Part shown: one piece after another, positions 52,471 through 63,730 of the stretch
How the letters are laid out: every line of letters begins with the position of its first letter
Position numbering within the stretch: the stretch's first letter is position 1
Assembly (NCBI RefSeq): GCF_000150275.1
Contig: NW_002060947.1
Coordinates: 1,272,193-1,336,192 of the forward strand
Direction of reading: 5' to 3'
Length of the DNA stretch: 64,000 nt
Source: Trichoplax adhaerens
Lineage: Eukaryota; Placozoa; Uniplacotomia; Trichoplacea; Trichoplacidae
Translations under genes and position numbers: made by a program
The notes under the pieces: model-generated
Told to the model about the DNA's origin: nothing
The model's database searches: none
What the model saw: only the letters and a program-made list of their open reading frames with translations

Positions 52471-53502
52471 TGCAAACACAAGGTATCAATTTATCCGCTA
52501 ATAAAATCCCCATACCAAGTGTCTATCTTAACGCAGAACGGATGTTTTGAAATGATTCTCCTATTGCAATGGTGGGAAATAAGTCCAGAATTGATGATAG
52601 AAATAGAAAGCTATCACGCTGATTGTACATTACCACGAGAGCAGTATTAATCATTTCGATCAACGGGTAATAATTACTTCTATTGATATAAATTGATGAA
52701 TTCACAGTAGAATGGATACTCAAACTTTGGCATCCTACTGTGATCGCTTGGACAGTATATCCTTCTCGTTTTCTATTCTGCTACTTTATATCATTGTCCT
52801 CCTTATTGTTGCTACCGTTCCAATTCAAAGATTGGAGAGATATTGCAATAGGATGTATTTTAGCCATGGATTTCCTTTGGCTTTCCCTCCACTCCAATGC
52901 TGTCGATTGGAGTGTATAGCACTAGTGCCTTGCTTAATCATGATTGAGAAGACATTATTTATGATAATATTGAAGAAAGAATCCAATCGGATGGATCAAA
53001 ATGAAATGACAGTTACAATGATGATGCAACAACTGCCATTTCTCATGGATAGTCAGTCCAAGGTGTCAAGACTGTTGCAGCCTTATTGACTGTAAAGTAA
53101 CAGATTTCTCCATTTTCAAGTAGTATAATGACAATTGCTGAATACTAATGTGATCAAGGCAGTTAAAATTGTATTTCTATTCTTTTCGACCATAATTTGC
53201 CAATTGAATTGTAATTGATGACGATTCAATGGGATAACGGCGTGATACTACGGCATAATGTCGATAGGAGATGATTCACAACTGGATGAATTAATCCGTC
53301 AGCGCATGGAGAATTCTTCTTCTTGATTCTTCATCTTCTTCTTCTTTATTATTATTACCATTATTATTATTCTCAAGTTGTCAAGAAAATACATTAGCAA
53401 TAGAGTATTGAACGATGTTGAAGACAATGAATCATTGAAAACGACAGCACGAGTAGAATATGGCACACTTTGATCATTCTTTACCTTCAACATATGTTGC
53501 TC
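52471..53502. other. stretch between tandem arrays with one longer open frame
   Basis: A plus-strand frame 52712-53089 (125 codons from ATG) has a hydrophobic segment near its start. It lacks splice support and recognisable motifs, so I do not call it a gene. Confidence 0.3.
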
Positions 53503-54560
53503 TAGTCTCTTGACGGACTTTTTCGCCATCCTCAAAGTTGTTTTTCGTCATGGCGCTCCAATTCATTCTATATACTAGTCTCTTGACAGACTGGATAACC
53601 ATGGATGATGTTTTTAGTTATGACTATCTGCATGGCAAGTACCATTTCCACTGCCTGTCTATGCGATGCCAGGGAATAGGGTATAAAATAATATACGCGT
53701 AGATAGAATTCTATTCTCGTTTCTTGACGGACTTTTTCGCCATCCTTAAAGTTGTTTTTCGTCATGACGCTCCAATTCATTCTATATACTAGTCTCTTGA
53801 CAGACTGGATTACCATGGATGATGTTTTTAGTTATGATTTATTTCCATGGCAAGTACCATTTCGACTGCATGTCCAATTGTCCATGCGATGCCAGGGAAT
53901 AGGGTATAAAAAATAATATACGCGTAGATACAATCCTGTTCTAGTCTCTTGACCGACTTTTATCGCCATCCTTGAAGATGTTTCGGTCATGATGCTCCAA
54001 TTCATTCTATCCTAGTCTCTTGACGGACTTGATCACCATAGCTAGTACCATTTCCACTGCCTGTCTATGCGATGCCAGGGAATAGGGTTTAAAATAATAT
54101 ACGCGAGGATAGAATTCTATTCTCGTCTCTTGACCGACTTTTATCGCCATCCTTGAAGATATTTCGGTCATGACGCTCCAATTCATTCTATATACTAGTC
54201 TCTTGACGGACTTGATCACCATGGATGATGTACGTTTAGTTATGATTTATTTCCATGGCAAGTAGTATTTCCACTGCATGTCTATAGATACTATGTCAGA
54301 GAATAGGGTATAAAATAATTTACGCGTAGATACCATTCTATTCTAGTCTCTTAACCGATTTCTCGCTATCCTTGAAGTAGTTTTCAGTCATAACGCTTTA
54401 AATAATTGTGTACTAGTCTGTTGACGGAGAGATATAATTTACTCTGTATGTGATGTTTCTATCATGCAATGTAGTACAAAATCATTCTATTCTACTTTCT
54501 TGACGCAATTAATTACTATCGTTGATGACGTTTTGACTCTCGATAGCGTAGATGTAAACT
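53503..54560. repeat. about five tandem units of 180-225 bases
   Basis: CTAGTCTCTTGAC(G/C)GACTT-like motifs recur in an alternating 72/140-base pattern (53503, 53575, 53717, 53788, 53941, 54012, 54123, 54195, 54352). GCTCCAATTCATTCTA, CATTTCCACTGC-TGTCTATGCGATGCCAGGGAATAGGGT and ATACGCGTAGATA recur between them. Minus-strand frames 53568-53816 and 54007-54222 are repeats of one another, created by the array. More decayed units continue to about 54.9 kb. Confidence 0.85.
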
Positions 54561-55098
54561 AGATTGCATATGATGCTTTATTTATCAGGGAACGTAGAAC
54601 AAAATAATAATTCTATATCGCCATCGTGCAAGATATTTTTTTACACTGCATGTATGCTTTGCCAAGGAGTGGGATACAAACATGATGCAATGATAATTTC
54701 TTGACAGAATGGATCACCATCATGGACGATATTTTCAGTCATGATTCTCTGGATGGCAGATGCAATTTACACTATGACTCTCTCCATAGCAAATACAATT
54801 TACAAAGCATGTTATGCTTTGCCAGAGAGTGGGATACAAACATGATGCAATGGCAGTTTCTTGACGGAATGGACTACTATCATGGATGATATTTTCTGTC
54901 CGGATTGACTAGGGAACATACTACAAAAATAACTTTCCTCGTCCATTTCCTTCTATCAATCATAGCACAGTAGAAGGGTAGGATAATATTGTACGCGTAT
55001 GAAGTGAAATGGTCCATTTCTCAACAAGCTGATTAAACTGAAGCATCCATCAAATAGTAAATGGTACTTGTTGTATTTCTTGTTCTTCTTATTGAGCC

Positions 55099-55194
55099 NN
55101 NNNNNNNNNNNNNNNNNNNNNNNNNNNNNNNNNNNNNNNNNNNNNNNNNNNNNNNNNNNNNNNNNNNNNNNNNNNNNNNNNNNNNNNNNNNNNN
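55099..55194. other. assembly gap (96 N)
   Basis: A run of N follows the tandem array. Gaps commonly fall at unresolved repeats. Its true length is unknown. Confidence 1.
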
Positions 55195-56834
55195 GGGTCA
55201 TAAATAAAATAAGCTAGAGTACAGAAGTTGTTTGTTAAGTAGACACCATTTCAATAATTAACTACAGTATTGTTGGCTACAAGTTTCCAACTGCTACTGC
55301 GACAACATAACTAGCCATGCTAATGGTTGCTTGGACAGTAATGCATAGCTCTTGCTCAAAATCAGTAATGAGGTCGATTAATAGATTGTGTTAGCAGCCG
55401 ACGGTATTTCAACTTTTTCATGGCAAAAGTAAAGTTATTCCTGCTATGTATTTTTTTTAGCATGGTACTATTTCGTTCTCCTTGACACGGTTACTTTAGC
55501 TTGATTGCAACCCTTACAAGACATGGAATATCCTCAACACACACGATTATTTAAGCTATCCGCTATCATATTGAAAATGCACTTGTTACTATCTATCCTA
55601 CGATCATTTGCGATAGATTCGCTGCAAATGATTGACTTGCTGACTCCATAATTCATGGAAGAAATGCATGCCAAAAGGTAAATAATCCTTTATGTCTTCA
55701 ACCGTTAATTACCCTACGCTTGGCACATTTCGACCAAGTACTTTCAACTTTATTCTATGTCGTCATAAACGTAAAAGTGATGGACCTCCTAGACCTTCCC
55801 AAGGGGTAAAAGCAATAATGCATTAATGGCAGCGTTCTACTTCACCATGTTGCTCTTCTGGCTAGTTTGCTTATACATGAAAATAAAGTCATCAAATATG
55901 AACTCGAAGGTTAAAGATAGAATAGTCCGAAAAATACTGCAGCTGGATGTTGCACTTTCTTCTTCTCGTATTATTGATTTCAATTTAGTTTACAAGTCGA
56001 TTTTAGTAGCGACAGAATCAATCCAAAATGGCTCACTTTCTTCTGGTTGCAAATTAGTATTATTTTTTATGATTGACAAGTCCAACTTACTATTGGTAAA
56101 AGACAGTTAAAAGTCACGACAGAATCAATGCAAAAGAGCTTTACCAGGATGTCGCACTTTATTATGCTTACACTTGATTTGACAAGGAGATTTGAGACAG
56201 AGCATTATTTTACACATTAAGCATGACCAAGATTGAAAGGGAAAGTATTCTTACAAAATTTTAACTGCAGATCGTTGACTTGACCTACGAAAGAGAAAAA
56301 CAAGCAACTTTACAATACCATAGGCCCAAACATGAACGATAAAATGATAAGCACCATTTTATTGATTCTCTTTCTGCCATCTAAACAGTTATTCTATTGA
56401 AATTGGATGTTGTGTCCATGTGGATGGTAGACAAATGTCAACTAGGCTAAGACATATTGTCAACATGGAATACTTTGAATAGCAAAATTAAACATGGCAG
56501 TAGTGCAAGCCTTGCGACGGATTGTTGACAGGTGATTCAAGTCTAAAAGATCAAAATAGGAGAAGTAGACAATGGTGATTAATTGAAAATCAATATCTAA
56601 ATGATTCCTCTCTTCAATAAGTAAACAAGTTAACTACCGTACGTCGTTAGGACCATCTATGGATGATGCCTAATGTCCCAAGCAAGTCAATGCTTTTGGC
56701 AGCTTAATCCGATCGTGATTTGGGTATGGATGCTCAAATTTCTTGCATGTCGATCAGGATTTCGCCAGTATCCAACTGTAGCTTAAGATTGTGTTGATGG
56801 AACACGTTGCTAACTTTGAAAGGTGAAAAATTTC
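55195..56834. other. stretch without recognised genes
   Basis: The open frame at 55826-56110 (+) starts hydrophobic and then becomes lysine-rich. It has no splice partner or motif and is treated as chance. Confidence 0.4.
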
Positions 56835-57115
56835 AACTAGTCAATCTCCATCAGCATGAATTAATTATCATGCACGAGAGAAGATTGTTGGAAGGAACAA
56901 TAACAGACGCTAATCTGTCTTTAGACGCAAGTGATTGCAAATTTGATGGTGCAACAAGCCACCCTTTCTAATCAATCTTCATCGACATGAATCAATTAAT
57001 TATCATGACGATAGGAGATTGTTAGAAGAAACAGCAACACCCACTAGTCAGTCTGTCTATAGACAAAAAACTGATGGCAAACTTGATTAAAATGTCAGCT
57101 AATTTCTAGCCAACC
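56835..57115. repeat. two tandem units of about 130 bases
   Basis: CAATCT(C/T)CATC-GCATGAAT-AATTATCATG, AGATTGTT-GAAG-AACA and TCTGTCTxTAGAC recur in the same order in both units. Confidence 0.65.
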
Positions 57116-57173
57116 TATATCAACGTTATTTCCATCTTGCCATGACTATCCATTGAGCCCTTCCGCCAAAATG

Positions 57174-57690
57174 GGCTCTTGACGATGAGTGTAATAGAGA
57201 TAGTTTGAGCCATTAATGTTGTAAATAGCGATTGCCCTTTCTACATTCAATTAGCCTCTTGACGATGAGTCTCATTGAGAAATTTTGAGCCATTAATGCT
57301 GTTGATTTCATTCTTGCTGTAAATAGCGATTGCCCTTTCTACATTCAATTAGCCTCTTGACGACGAGTCTATCTCCGAGATTTTGAGCCATTAACGCTGT
57401 TGATTCCATTCTTGCTGTAAATAGCGATAGTCCTTTCTACATTAATTAGCCTCTTGACGACGAGTCTATCTCCGAGATTTTGAGCTATTAACGGCGTTGA
57501 TTTCAATCTTGCTGTAAACAGCGATTGCCCTTTCCACATGAAATAAGCCTCTTGACGACGAGTCTATCTCTGAGATTTTGAACCATGAACGCTGCTGATT
57601 TCAATCTTGCTGTAAATAGCGATTACCCCTTCCACCAGTAAAATAGGCTGTTGACAAGGAGTTTATTAGCTGGGGATTTTTTTGTCTTGT
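57174..57690. repeat. six tandem units of about 98 bases
   Basis: CTCTTGACGA(T/C)GAGT recurs at about 57175, 57254, 57353, 57449, 57547 and 57648. Between copies are GAGATTTTGAGCCATTAACGCTGTTGATTTCA and CTTGCTGTAAATAGCGATTGCCCTTTC. The first unit is shorter (79 bases); the last is decayed. Confidence 0.85.
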
Positions 57691-59330
57691 CGGCAAATGC
57701 AAGGTCAATGAATGTTATCCACTTTCCATTTACTCCATGGGAGTGATTCTCGACAATAGCAATTAAATAATAAGTTCATTTTGGAGATTGAAAATCGGCC
57801 AAATAATAAGCTCATTATCCCCATCCACTAAGTCAATGAGCACAGGCTTAAGGGAATCATGGTTGGATCCAGTTGATCGATTAGACTGCATGTTGTCGGC
57901 GTCAAGTTGTTGATGTACAGTAAGCTTAGCCCCTAGCACTAGCACTCTTCAAGGCAAGGCTGGCATCCCACCACTTCTCCACTGATTTCTCTTCAAACAA
58001 CGATCCAATTCCCCTTGCATGATCAATCCAACGGATTGAGTTTGTTGAAGCTGCATTAAGTCTTTGCGCTACTTTCCATCGATCAATAGAATGGATTAAA
58101 TCCATGTCATGTCGTCAATGCATGCTTTGAAGATGGATTAGAAGGTGAATGTAGCCCAGAGTCTATTCCGGATATCCATGTTGAAAAGGATCAAGGAGTG
58201 GGGGTAGTGTTGGACTATGCTGGCTTAATTACTGTTGAAAAGATGCTGTCAAAATAGGCCAATGAAATAAGGTGCCATTGGAATCCATCTTGTTGTAGAC
58301 GGGATAACGTAAAGCATGAAAAGGAAGCAATCCCATTGGACAAGCTGTTGATCATTTACTGGAATGATTGGGAAAGGAGAATTTGCTCTTGCATTTTTTT
58401 TTCTTCAAGTGTAGAGAATTGAATTGAAATGGAGCCCCCCCCCCCCAAAAAACAAAATGATCCATTGATTAATCAGTACAAATAAAGTCAGAATGTCAAT
58501 ATTCTTATATGGCCAGATGGAGATTGAAAAGAGTGTAGGAGTTGAAAACATTTCCTTTTGTGGCGTAATGCCATGGTAGTTGATGGAAGCAAGCTGTTTC
58601 CATTCTCGTTTTAGCCATGTAGAATAGGGGTATGGGCATTTTGTACTAGCGATCAAGATCGAGGGCAAAATGAAAGTACCAAAATAGAAATAGAAGGAAA
58701 ACAACAAGGTGTTGCAGACCATTTGCATAAGAAATAGAGAATGTATTTTTCAGCTTTATTCTCCATAGCCAAGTTGTCCTAGGCTGGCTTGATAACATGA
58801 CGTTGAAAATGGAGTAAGGTTAGGCTTGAATGATTGCTATCTCTCTTGCCTAGAGAGGAATGGATCGGATGATGTCCGCTTGTTGACATGATTTTATACT
58901 CTACTTTTGGGGGCAGCCTAAAATGGCCAATGCCCTATTCCATTGTGATCGTTGGAAATTAGCTTGGTTAAAGGAGAAATGATGGTCAACGACAATGCTG
59001 TCCAGTCGAGAATGGCTGTGGAAATTCGGCTTTGATGTCCTCTATCTCCCTCTATCCTAAATGCAATCCAAGACGCTGTGATCGCTGGCAATGTCGCCAT
59101 GCAAGGGGAAATTGATTTACTGACGACATTACTCTCTCCAATGGAGGATTGCCATCAACATAAGCTTACAACCATTCTCTTTCCATTGGAGGATTGCCAT
59201 TGAAATGAGCCAACGACATTCTACTCTTGATAACCACTGTGCAATACCATTGAAATCAAGTTAAAATGACGATAGGGAACAGCGTCCATGAGGAGGAGGA
59301 AGATGATGTTGTTGTGTCGAGTTTTATTTG
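57691..59330. other. stretch without assigned genes
   Basis: Minus-strand frames 58405-58728 and 58918-59100 are open but unassigned. A short homopolymer (12 C then 6 A) lies at 58435-58452. Two short similar blocks (CCATTGGAGGATTGCCAT) occur near 59.14 and 59.18 kb. Confidence 0.35.
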
Positions 59331-59460
59331 CTAATGATTGAAAGACAAAGCTGCAGTTCTAATTACCCCCATGATGACGACTATTGCCCATGCTGTGATA
59401 GCCAGTAGAAAGGCAATTAGGCAGCCAATGAGTAGTGGACTAGTATGCAAGCCATGTCCG
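59331..59460 (-). CDS. terminal exon encoding a membrane anchor
   Basis: On the minus strand a pyrimidine-rich acceptor (GTTTGCTTGTTGTAG) ends at 59461, and the exon then runs 130 bases to TAG (59331-59333). The 42-residue end reads GHGLHTSP, then a long hydrophobic helix (LLIGCLIAFLLAITAWAIVV), then a short tail RTAALSFNH. Codons are GC-mixed (GCC, GGC, GTC), so the hydrophobicity is not just T-rich DNA. The layout suits the C-terminal anchor of a single-pass surface protein. Upstream exons should lie to the right on this strand but were not identified. The frame 59747-59983 there is low complexity. Confidence 0.4.
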
Positions 59461-59951
59461 CTACAACAAGCAAACAAAAACAAGTGCAAAAGATGGACAA
59501 TATCACATTAGAAAGATGAAAGTGAATCAAAAGTAATTGAAAAAAGATTGATTGTCAATAAATTGCAAGACAAAAATTATCATAATAATACTTTACAGTC
59601 AATAAGAGACAAATAAATAATGCAAAGCGTTGAACAAGAGTAAGGACAAATGGACAACACTTGAGGGGGGGGAAGAAGGAGGAAAAAATAAATAATAATC
59701 ATGTTGTATCATCTAATTAGGCTAATTTTCATTCTTGAAATTGCACCTACACAACTTGCTTGTCCATCATCTCGCTCCTTACCGATAGTATAAATGGTGC
59801 TGTAGTCTTGTCGATGCAAGGCCATTTTCTTTTTCTTTCAGTCTTTTTCCTTTTCTTTCTCTTTCCCCGATCGCAAAATCCAATTGCCAATTTTTTTTTC
59901 CATCCTCGTCCCTTTTCTACATGGTGTTGCCATTGAGTTTGGCCTGAGTGG
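59461..59951. other. low-complexity and unassigned stretch
   Basis: Contains GGAAGAAGGAGGAAAAAATAAATAA and CTTTTTCCTTTTCTTTCTCTTT-type simple sequence. The minus-strand frame there is lysine/arginine-rich low complexity. Confidence 0.4.
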
Positions 59952-60034
59952 GCTATCGTTGATTCTACTCTCTCTCTCTTCATCGTCTTGACCTGATTGC
60001 GCTATCGTTGATTCTACTCTCTCTCTTCATCGTC
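59952..60034. repeat. direct duplication, period 49
   Basis: GCTATCGTTGATTCTACTCTCTCT-TTCATCGTCTT occurs at 59952 and again at 60001, nearly identical and therefore recent. It ends in a CT microsatellite. Confidence 0.85.
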
Positions 60035-60510
60035 TTCTTCCTATCGACCCGGCTGGCAAAAAATTGAAAAGTTGCTCTCCATCCATCCATCACTGGAGAT
60101 CGATTGCTATCCGTTATTTGCCTATCCATTCATTGCCAAGCAGAGGAGAAAATTGCTTTCTTCATTTTCTCGCTGCCTGTTTATTCTCCAACACCAACAG
60201 CTAGCCGATGGCGATTGTTGGATGATGATTCTTGTTGCGTCGTAGTTGATCTATTCTTGAAATAGCTTTGGCTGGGGTAGTGCGTCTCCACAGCAATAGT
60301 ATTATTTCCTGATTGGCATTGGCTATATTGGTTCACTTGAATTATCCTCTTTGCTTTCATTTAGAGAGCAATAGCGCGGCATTGAAGTGCAAGTTGCGCC
60401 AAGCGTAGCAAAATTCTCTCTACCCTATTGCCTTAGCCGTGGCCAACAAGGCAAACTTGCATCGCTTAATTGATTTCATCAATCAAGCGGTTGATGAAGC
60501 AAGAGTCATC

Positions 60511-61054
60511 GTTTGAATCAATCTTGTTCAGCAAGACTAATCGTTTGAATCAATCTTGTTCAGCAAGACTAATCGTTTGAATCAATCTTGTTCAGAAAGA
60601 CTAATCGTNTGAATCAATCTTGTTCAGCAAGACTAATCGTTTGAATCAATCTTGTTCAGCAAGAGTCATCGTTTGAATCAATCTTGTTCGGCAAGACTAA
60701 TCGTTTGAATCAATCTTGTTCAGAAAGACTAATCGTTTGAATCAATCTTGTTCAGCAAGACTAATCGTTTGAATCAATCTTGTTCAGCAAGAGTCATCGT
60801 TTGAATCAATCTTGTTCGGCAAGACTAATCGTTTGAATCAATCTTGTTCAGAAAGACTAATCGTTTGAATCAATCTTGTTCAGCAAGACTAATCGTTTGA
60901 ATCAATCTTGTTCAGAAAGACTAATCGTTTAAATCAATCTTGTTCAGAAAGAGTAGTCGTTTGAATCAATCTTATTCAGCAAGAGTAATCGTTTGAATCA
61001 ATCTTGTTCAGCAAGAGTAATCGTTTGAATCAATCTTGTTCAGAAAGACTAATC
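60511..61054. repeat. 32-base satellite, 17 units in perfect register
   Basis: Consensus GTTTGAATCAATCTTGTTCAGCAAGACTAATC (its first 20 bases are nearly invariant). Units start every 32 bases from 60511 to 61023 without any indel. Variants fall at a few positions: CAG/CGG, CAAG/AAAG, ACTAATC/AGTCATC. Units 6-9 and 10-13 start the same variant order again, giving a 128-base higher-order period. The one N at 60609 falls in unit 4. The unit length is not a multiple of three. Confidence 0.97.
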
Positions 61055-61223
61055 CTTTAAGGAAATACGCTGGGGAAAGAGAGAGAGGGAGAGAGAGCTA
61101 TTTCAACCTTGTCTAAACTCGTCTTTGCTCAGTGGATTGATCCATCGTCGTCTTGGTCAAGCAGCAAGCACTGATTTGGATCTTGGTTAAAATCGATCGA
61201 TCAGTCCATTTCCATCATCCATC
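61055..61223. other. GA-rich tract and possible 5' UTR
   Basis: GGAAAGAGAGAGAGGGAGAGAGAG at about 61074-61097 separates the satellite from the candidate first exon at 61224. Confidence 0.35.
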
Positions 61224-61284
61224 ATGGCGCATTGCCAGCAACGCTCGCGTACGAGGAGGAAGAAAGCTTTCAACCAAGTCAAGG
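61224..61284 (+). CDS. candidate first exon, strongly basic N terminus
   Basis: CATCATGG start context. The frame encodes MAHCQQRSRTRRKKAFNQVK plus one base, ending at AAGG|GTAAAG (phase 1). If unspliced, the frame runs on through T-rich sequence and soon stops. The arginine/lysine cluster could be a nuclear or nucleolar targeting signal. The codons are GC-mixed. No downstream exon was identified, so the call rests on start context, donor and composition. Confidence 0.3.
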
Positions 61285-62772
61285 GTAAAGTACAAGTTAT
61301 TTTACTCTCCATTCCTATCCTATCCGATGTATTGTCGTTGTTTTTTTTTTCTTGATGGCCTCATCTTTCCTTTCTTTTTTTCTTCTTTTATTCATCTTTC
61401 TCGATCATCCCCTAATTCTATTTCCACTTGAGCCTTGTCACATTTTGATGTCGAGTCTTGTGATCGTCAAGATCAATCGGGGACAGAACAAGGCTTTGAG
61501 GTTGTTTCTTTTTCGATTCTTTTTTGGGGGGGAGGAGGGGAAAAGGAAACAAGGCCAAAGCCATTTTGACTTGCAACAACAAAAGTGGAATAGAAACTTT
61601 GAATAGCCAGCCATATTTGTTTGCATACTTTGCATGGCCCAAAATAAGATGTTTACCCTTGGCTGTGTGTGTCTGATGGCTTACGGCATGATTGATGGAA
61701 AGAGTTGGATGGGGTTTTGTGGAGTCATTTTCCATGGGGATTTTGTGCTAGTTAGGACGATGGCTAATGTAGTTTGTATCCTTTTTGTACCTTGAATGAG
61801 ATCGAAAGTGATGCCATCTTGTCGTTCTTTCTCCCCATTTTTGGTTCCATTACTTGCATCATCATTATTATTGGATGGTAGGGGGAAATGAAGGAATAGC
61901 CTGGCGTTGTTTCCATCTTGATTTCCAGTTCATCTATGGCATGGGTTTTGTAGACGCCATGTTGAATTACTTTCAAGCTGATTGAAGATAGTTTGTCGAT
62001 TCTTTCCATTGCCTTTCTTGTATAATAGTCGATTGCGTTGGTCATGTACTAAGTTAGCCTCCATCATGGCCAATCGTATGTTGAACTTGTAGTCCTGGTT
62101 GGATATCCCTTCATTTACTACGCTATCATGGATTACTGCCATGACCCAAGAAGGACCTTGGAGAAGGACATTTGTCAACACCTTTGATTTACTCATGTCC
62201 AAAATCCACATGGTGCCCATGGTTGTGGATAAAGAAGGATTCAGTCTATTCAACATGATGTTGTTTGCCATGACTTTTCCTGTTGAAATATGATGCCTAT
62301 CGAGGATTAATGCATTGCCTTAACGATTGTAGTATTGTCGATAGTTTACTTTGCCATCAGCGCTATTGAACTAGGGTTGACAAGAAAGTCAATTGCCTTG
62401 TGAATATGAAGAAATCTGTTGTAGACACTAAAGGAATTGGGCGTGGAGGGAGAACAAGACGACACTTGGCAAATATCCACAAACGACTGATGCAATAGTT
62501 TATTTGAACTATCAGGCTAGCCCTGATTGCTATCAAACATCCACTTGGCATTGGTAAAGTCTGCATATTGTCAATGGCATTGCAAGTTAATGAAGGAGAT
62601 TGTTGGTTAAAGGATGCCATTAACCAACAATCTTGCTGTCATGACAATCATTCCACAAGACATTGATTTTGTGTTGACAGAGTCCAAATGCAGTTTTACG
62701 AATGAGCAAAGTGTTGGTATTACTCCTTCCATTTCCATGATTATCCCTGTTGGGCATCCATTTGCCACTGAG
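61285..62772. other. unassigned stretch with overlapping open frames
   Basis: The longest frame is minus-strand 61930-62271 (113 codons from ATG; contains GPSWVMAVIHDSVVNEG). Overlapping frames on both strands (61764-62045, 62099-62293, 62363-62620) show that stops are simply rarer here. No motif, splice pair or repeat supports any one of them. Confidence 0.3.
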
Positions 62773-62935
62773 CACAGTACATGAATTTAGCATGAGCACA
62801 GGACATTGGTTTAGCATTGAGAACAGGACATTGGTTTAGCATGAGCACAGGACATAAATTTAGCATTGAGAATAGGACATGAATTGAATTAGCATTAAGA
62901 ACAAGACATGAATTTTAGCATTGAGAAAATGGCGA
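62773..62935. repeat. about six tandem units of 24-30 bases
   Basis: TTTAGCATTGAGAACAGGACAT and variants recur. Spacing varies slightly, with TGAGCACAGGACATTGG and TGAGAATAGGACATGAA forms. Confidence 0.85.
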
Positions 62936-63249
62936 ACCAATGCAGTGTGTCCACTTTGGGCTGGAAGAAATAAATTGATGGTTGTTGTTATTTTTCTGCC
63001 ATGAATGATGACTTATCGTCCAAGGCGATCGAGATTTCCCTCTCTGTTGAGAGAGGGAAGGAGGTAAAATACACAGTCCAAAGTTGGCAAATCAAAGGTA
63101 CTGGCTAGACTTTGAATCTATCTGTCTCCTGTAGTCTACATGACATTGATTATTGTTGTACCCAGAGAGGAAAAAGTGCAAATTGATTTTGGATGGAATG
63201 AATGATTGCATCTGTCTTATGACCAACATCAACATGATATTGATTTTAT

Positions 63250-63605
63250 GTTGGAGCGAAAATGGAGTAGAAAGTCGAGCTAGGCATAGACTCGATTGTA
63301 TGTATAGTAGTAGAAAGGGTTCCCTTTGAGTTTATGTTGAATTAGAACGAAAATGGAGTATATTAGGCATAGACTCGATTGTATTTATGGTAGAAGAAAG
63401 GATTCCATCTTGTCGCTACACGATATTGGTTTGTGTTTCAATGAGAACTAAAATGGAGTATCCAGTCTAGCTCGGTATAGACTGGATTGTATTTATACTA
63501 GTAGAAAAGATTCCATCTCTCTCGTCACTACCGTCCAACACAATATTGAATTTGTGTTGAGAAAGAACAAGGAGAGTTTAAATGGAGTGCAAAGTCGAGG
63601 TACTG
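63250..63605. repeat. four diverged tandem units of about 92-120 bases
   Basis: AAAATGGAGTA(T) recurs near 63258, 63350, 63450 and 63570. Each is followed by AGTCGAG-TAGGCATAGACTCGATTGTATTTATAGTAG and AGATTCCATCTCTCTCG-like blocks. Confidence 0.75.
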
Positions 63606-63730
63606 CTTGGACTTGAAAAAATGAATCAATCTCTCTCTCTCTTGACAATTTGTCCTTTAACGTTGAGAAAAAATGGCCAAACTTGCTACCACTACGAGAT
63701 TGAAAAATGATTGAACAACAAGCTACCGCA

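Noticed and set aside
52712-53089. 125-codon plus-strand frame with a hydrophobic N-terminal segment
   Set aside because: It lacks recognisable domain, splice context or repeatable conservation cue; stops are less frequent in this zone, so length alone is weak evidence.
53568-54222. Minus-strand frames (82 and 71 codons) with similar peptides
   Set aside because: The similarity comes from the underlying tandem DNA repeat. There is no start, splice or family evidence for a gene.
54956-55201. 81-codon minus-strand frame
   Set aside because: It runs through the N gap, so the reading frame is undefined.
60511-61054. CRISPR-like regular array
   Set aside because: Units abut directly with no unique spacers, there are no cas genes, and the genome is eukaryotic. 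It is a satellite.
61352-61735. Several overlapping frames rich in phenylalanine or lysine/proline
   Set aside because: They derive from T-rich and G-rich simple sequence around 61.35-61.55 kb.
61930-62271. 113-codon minus-strand frame
   Set aside because: Overlapping open frames on both strands show the area is simply stop-poor. No motif was recognised.
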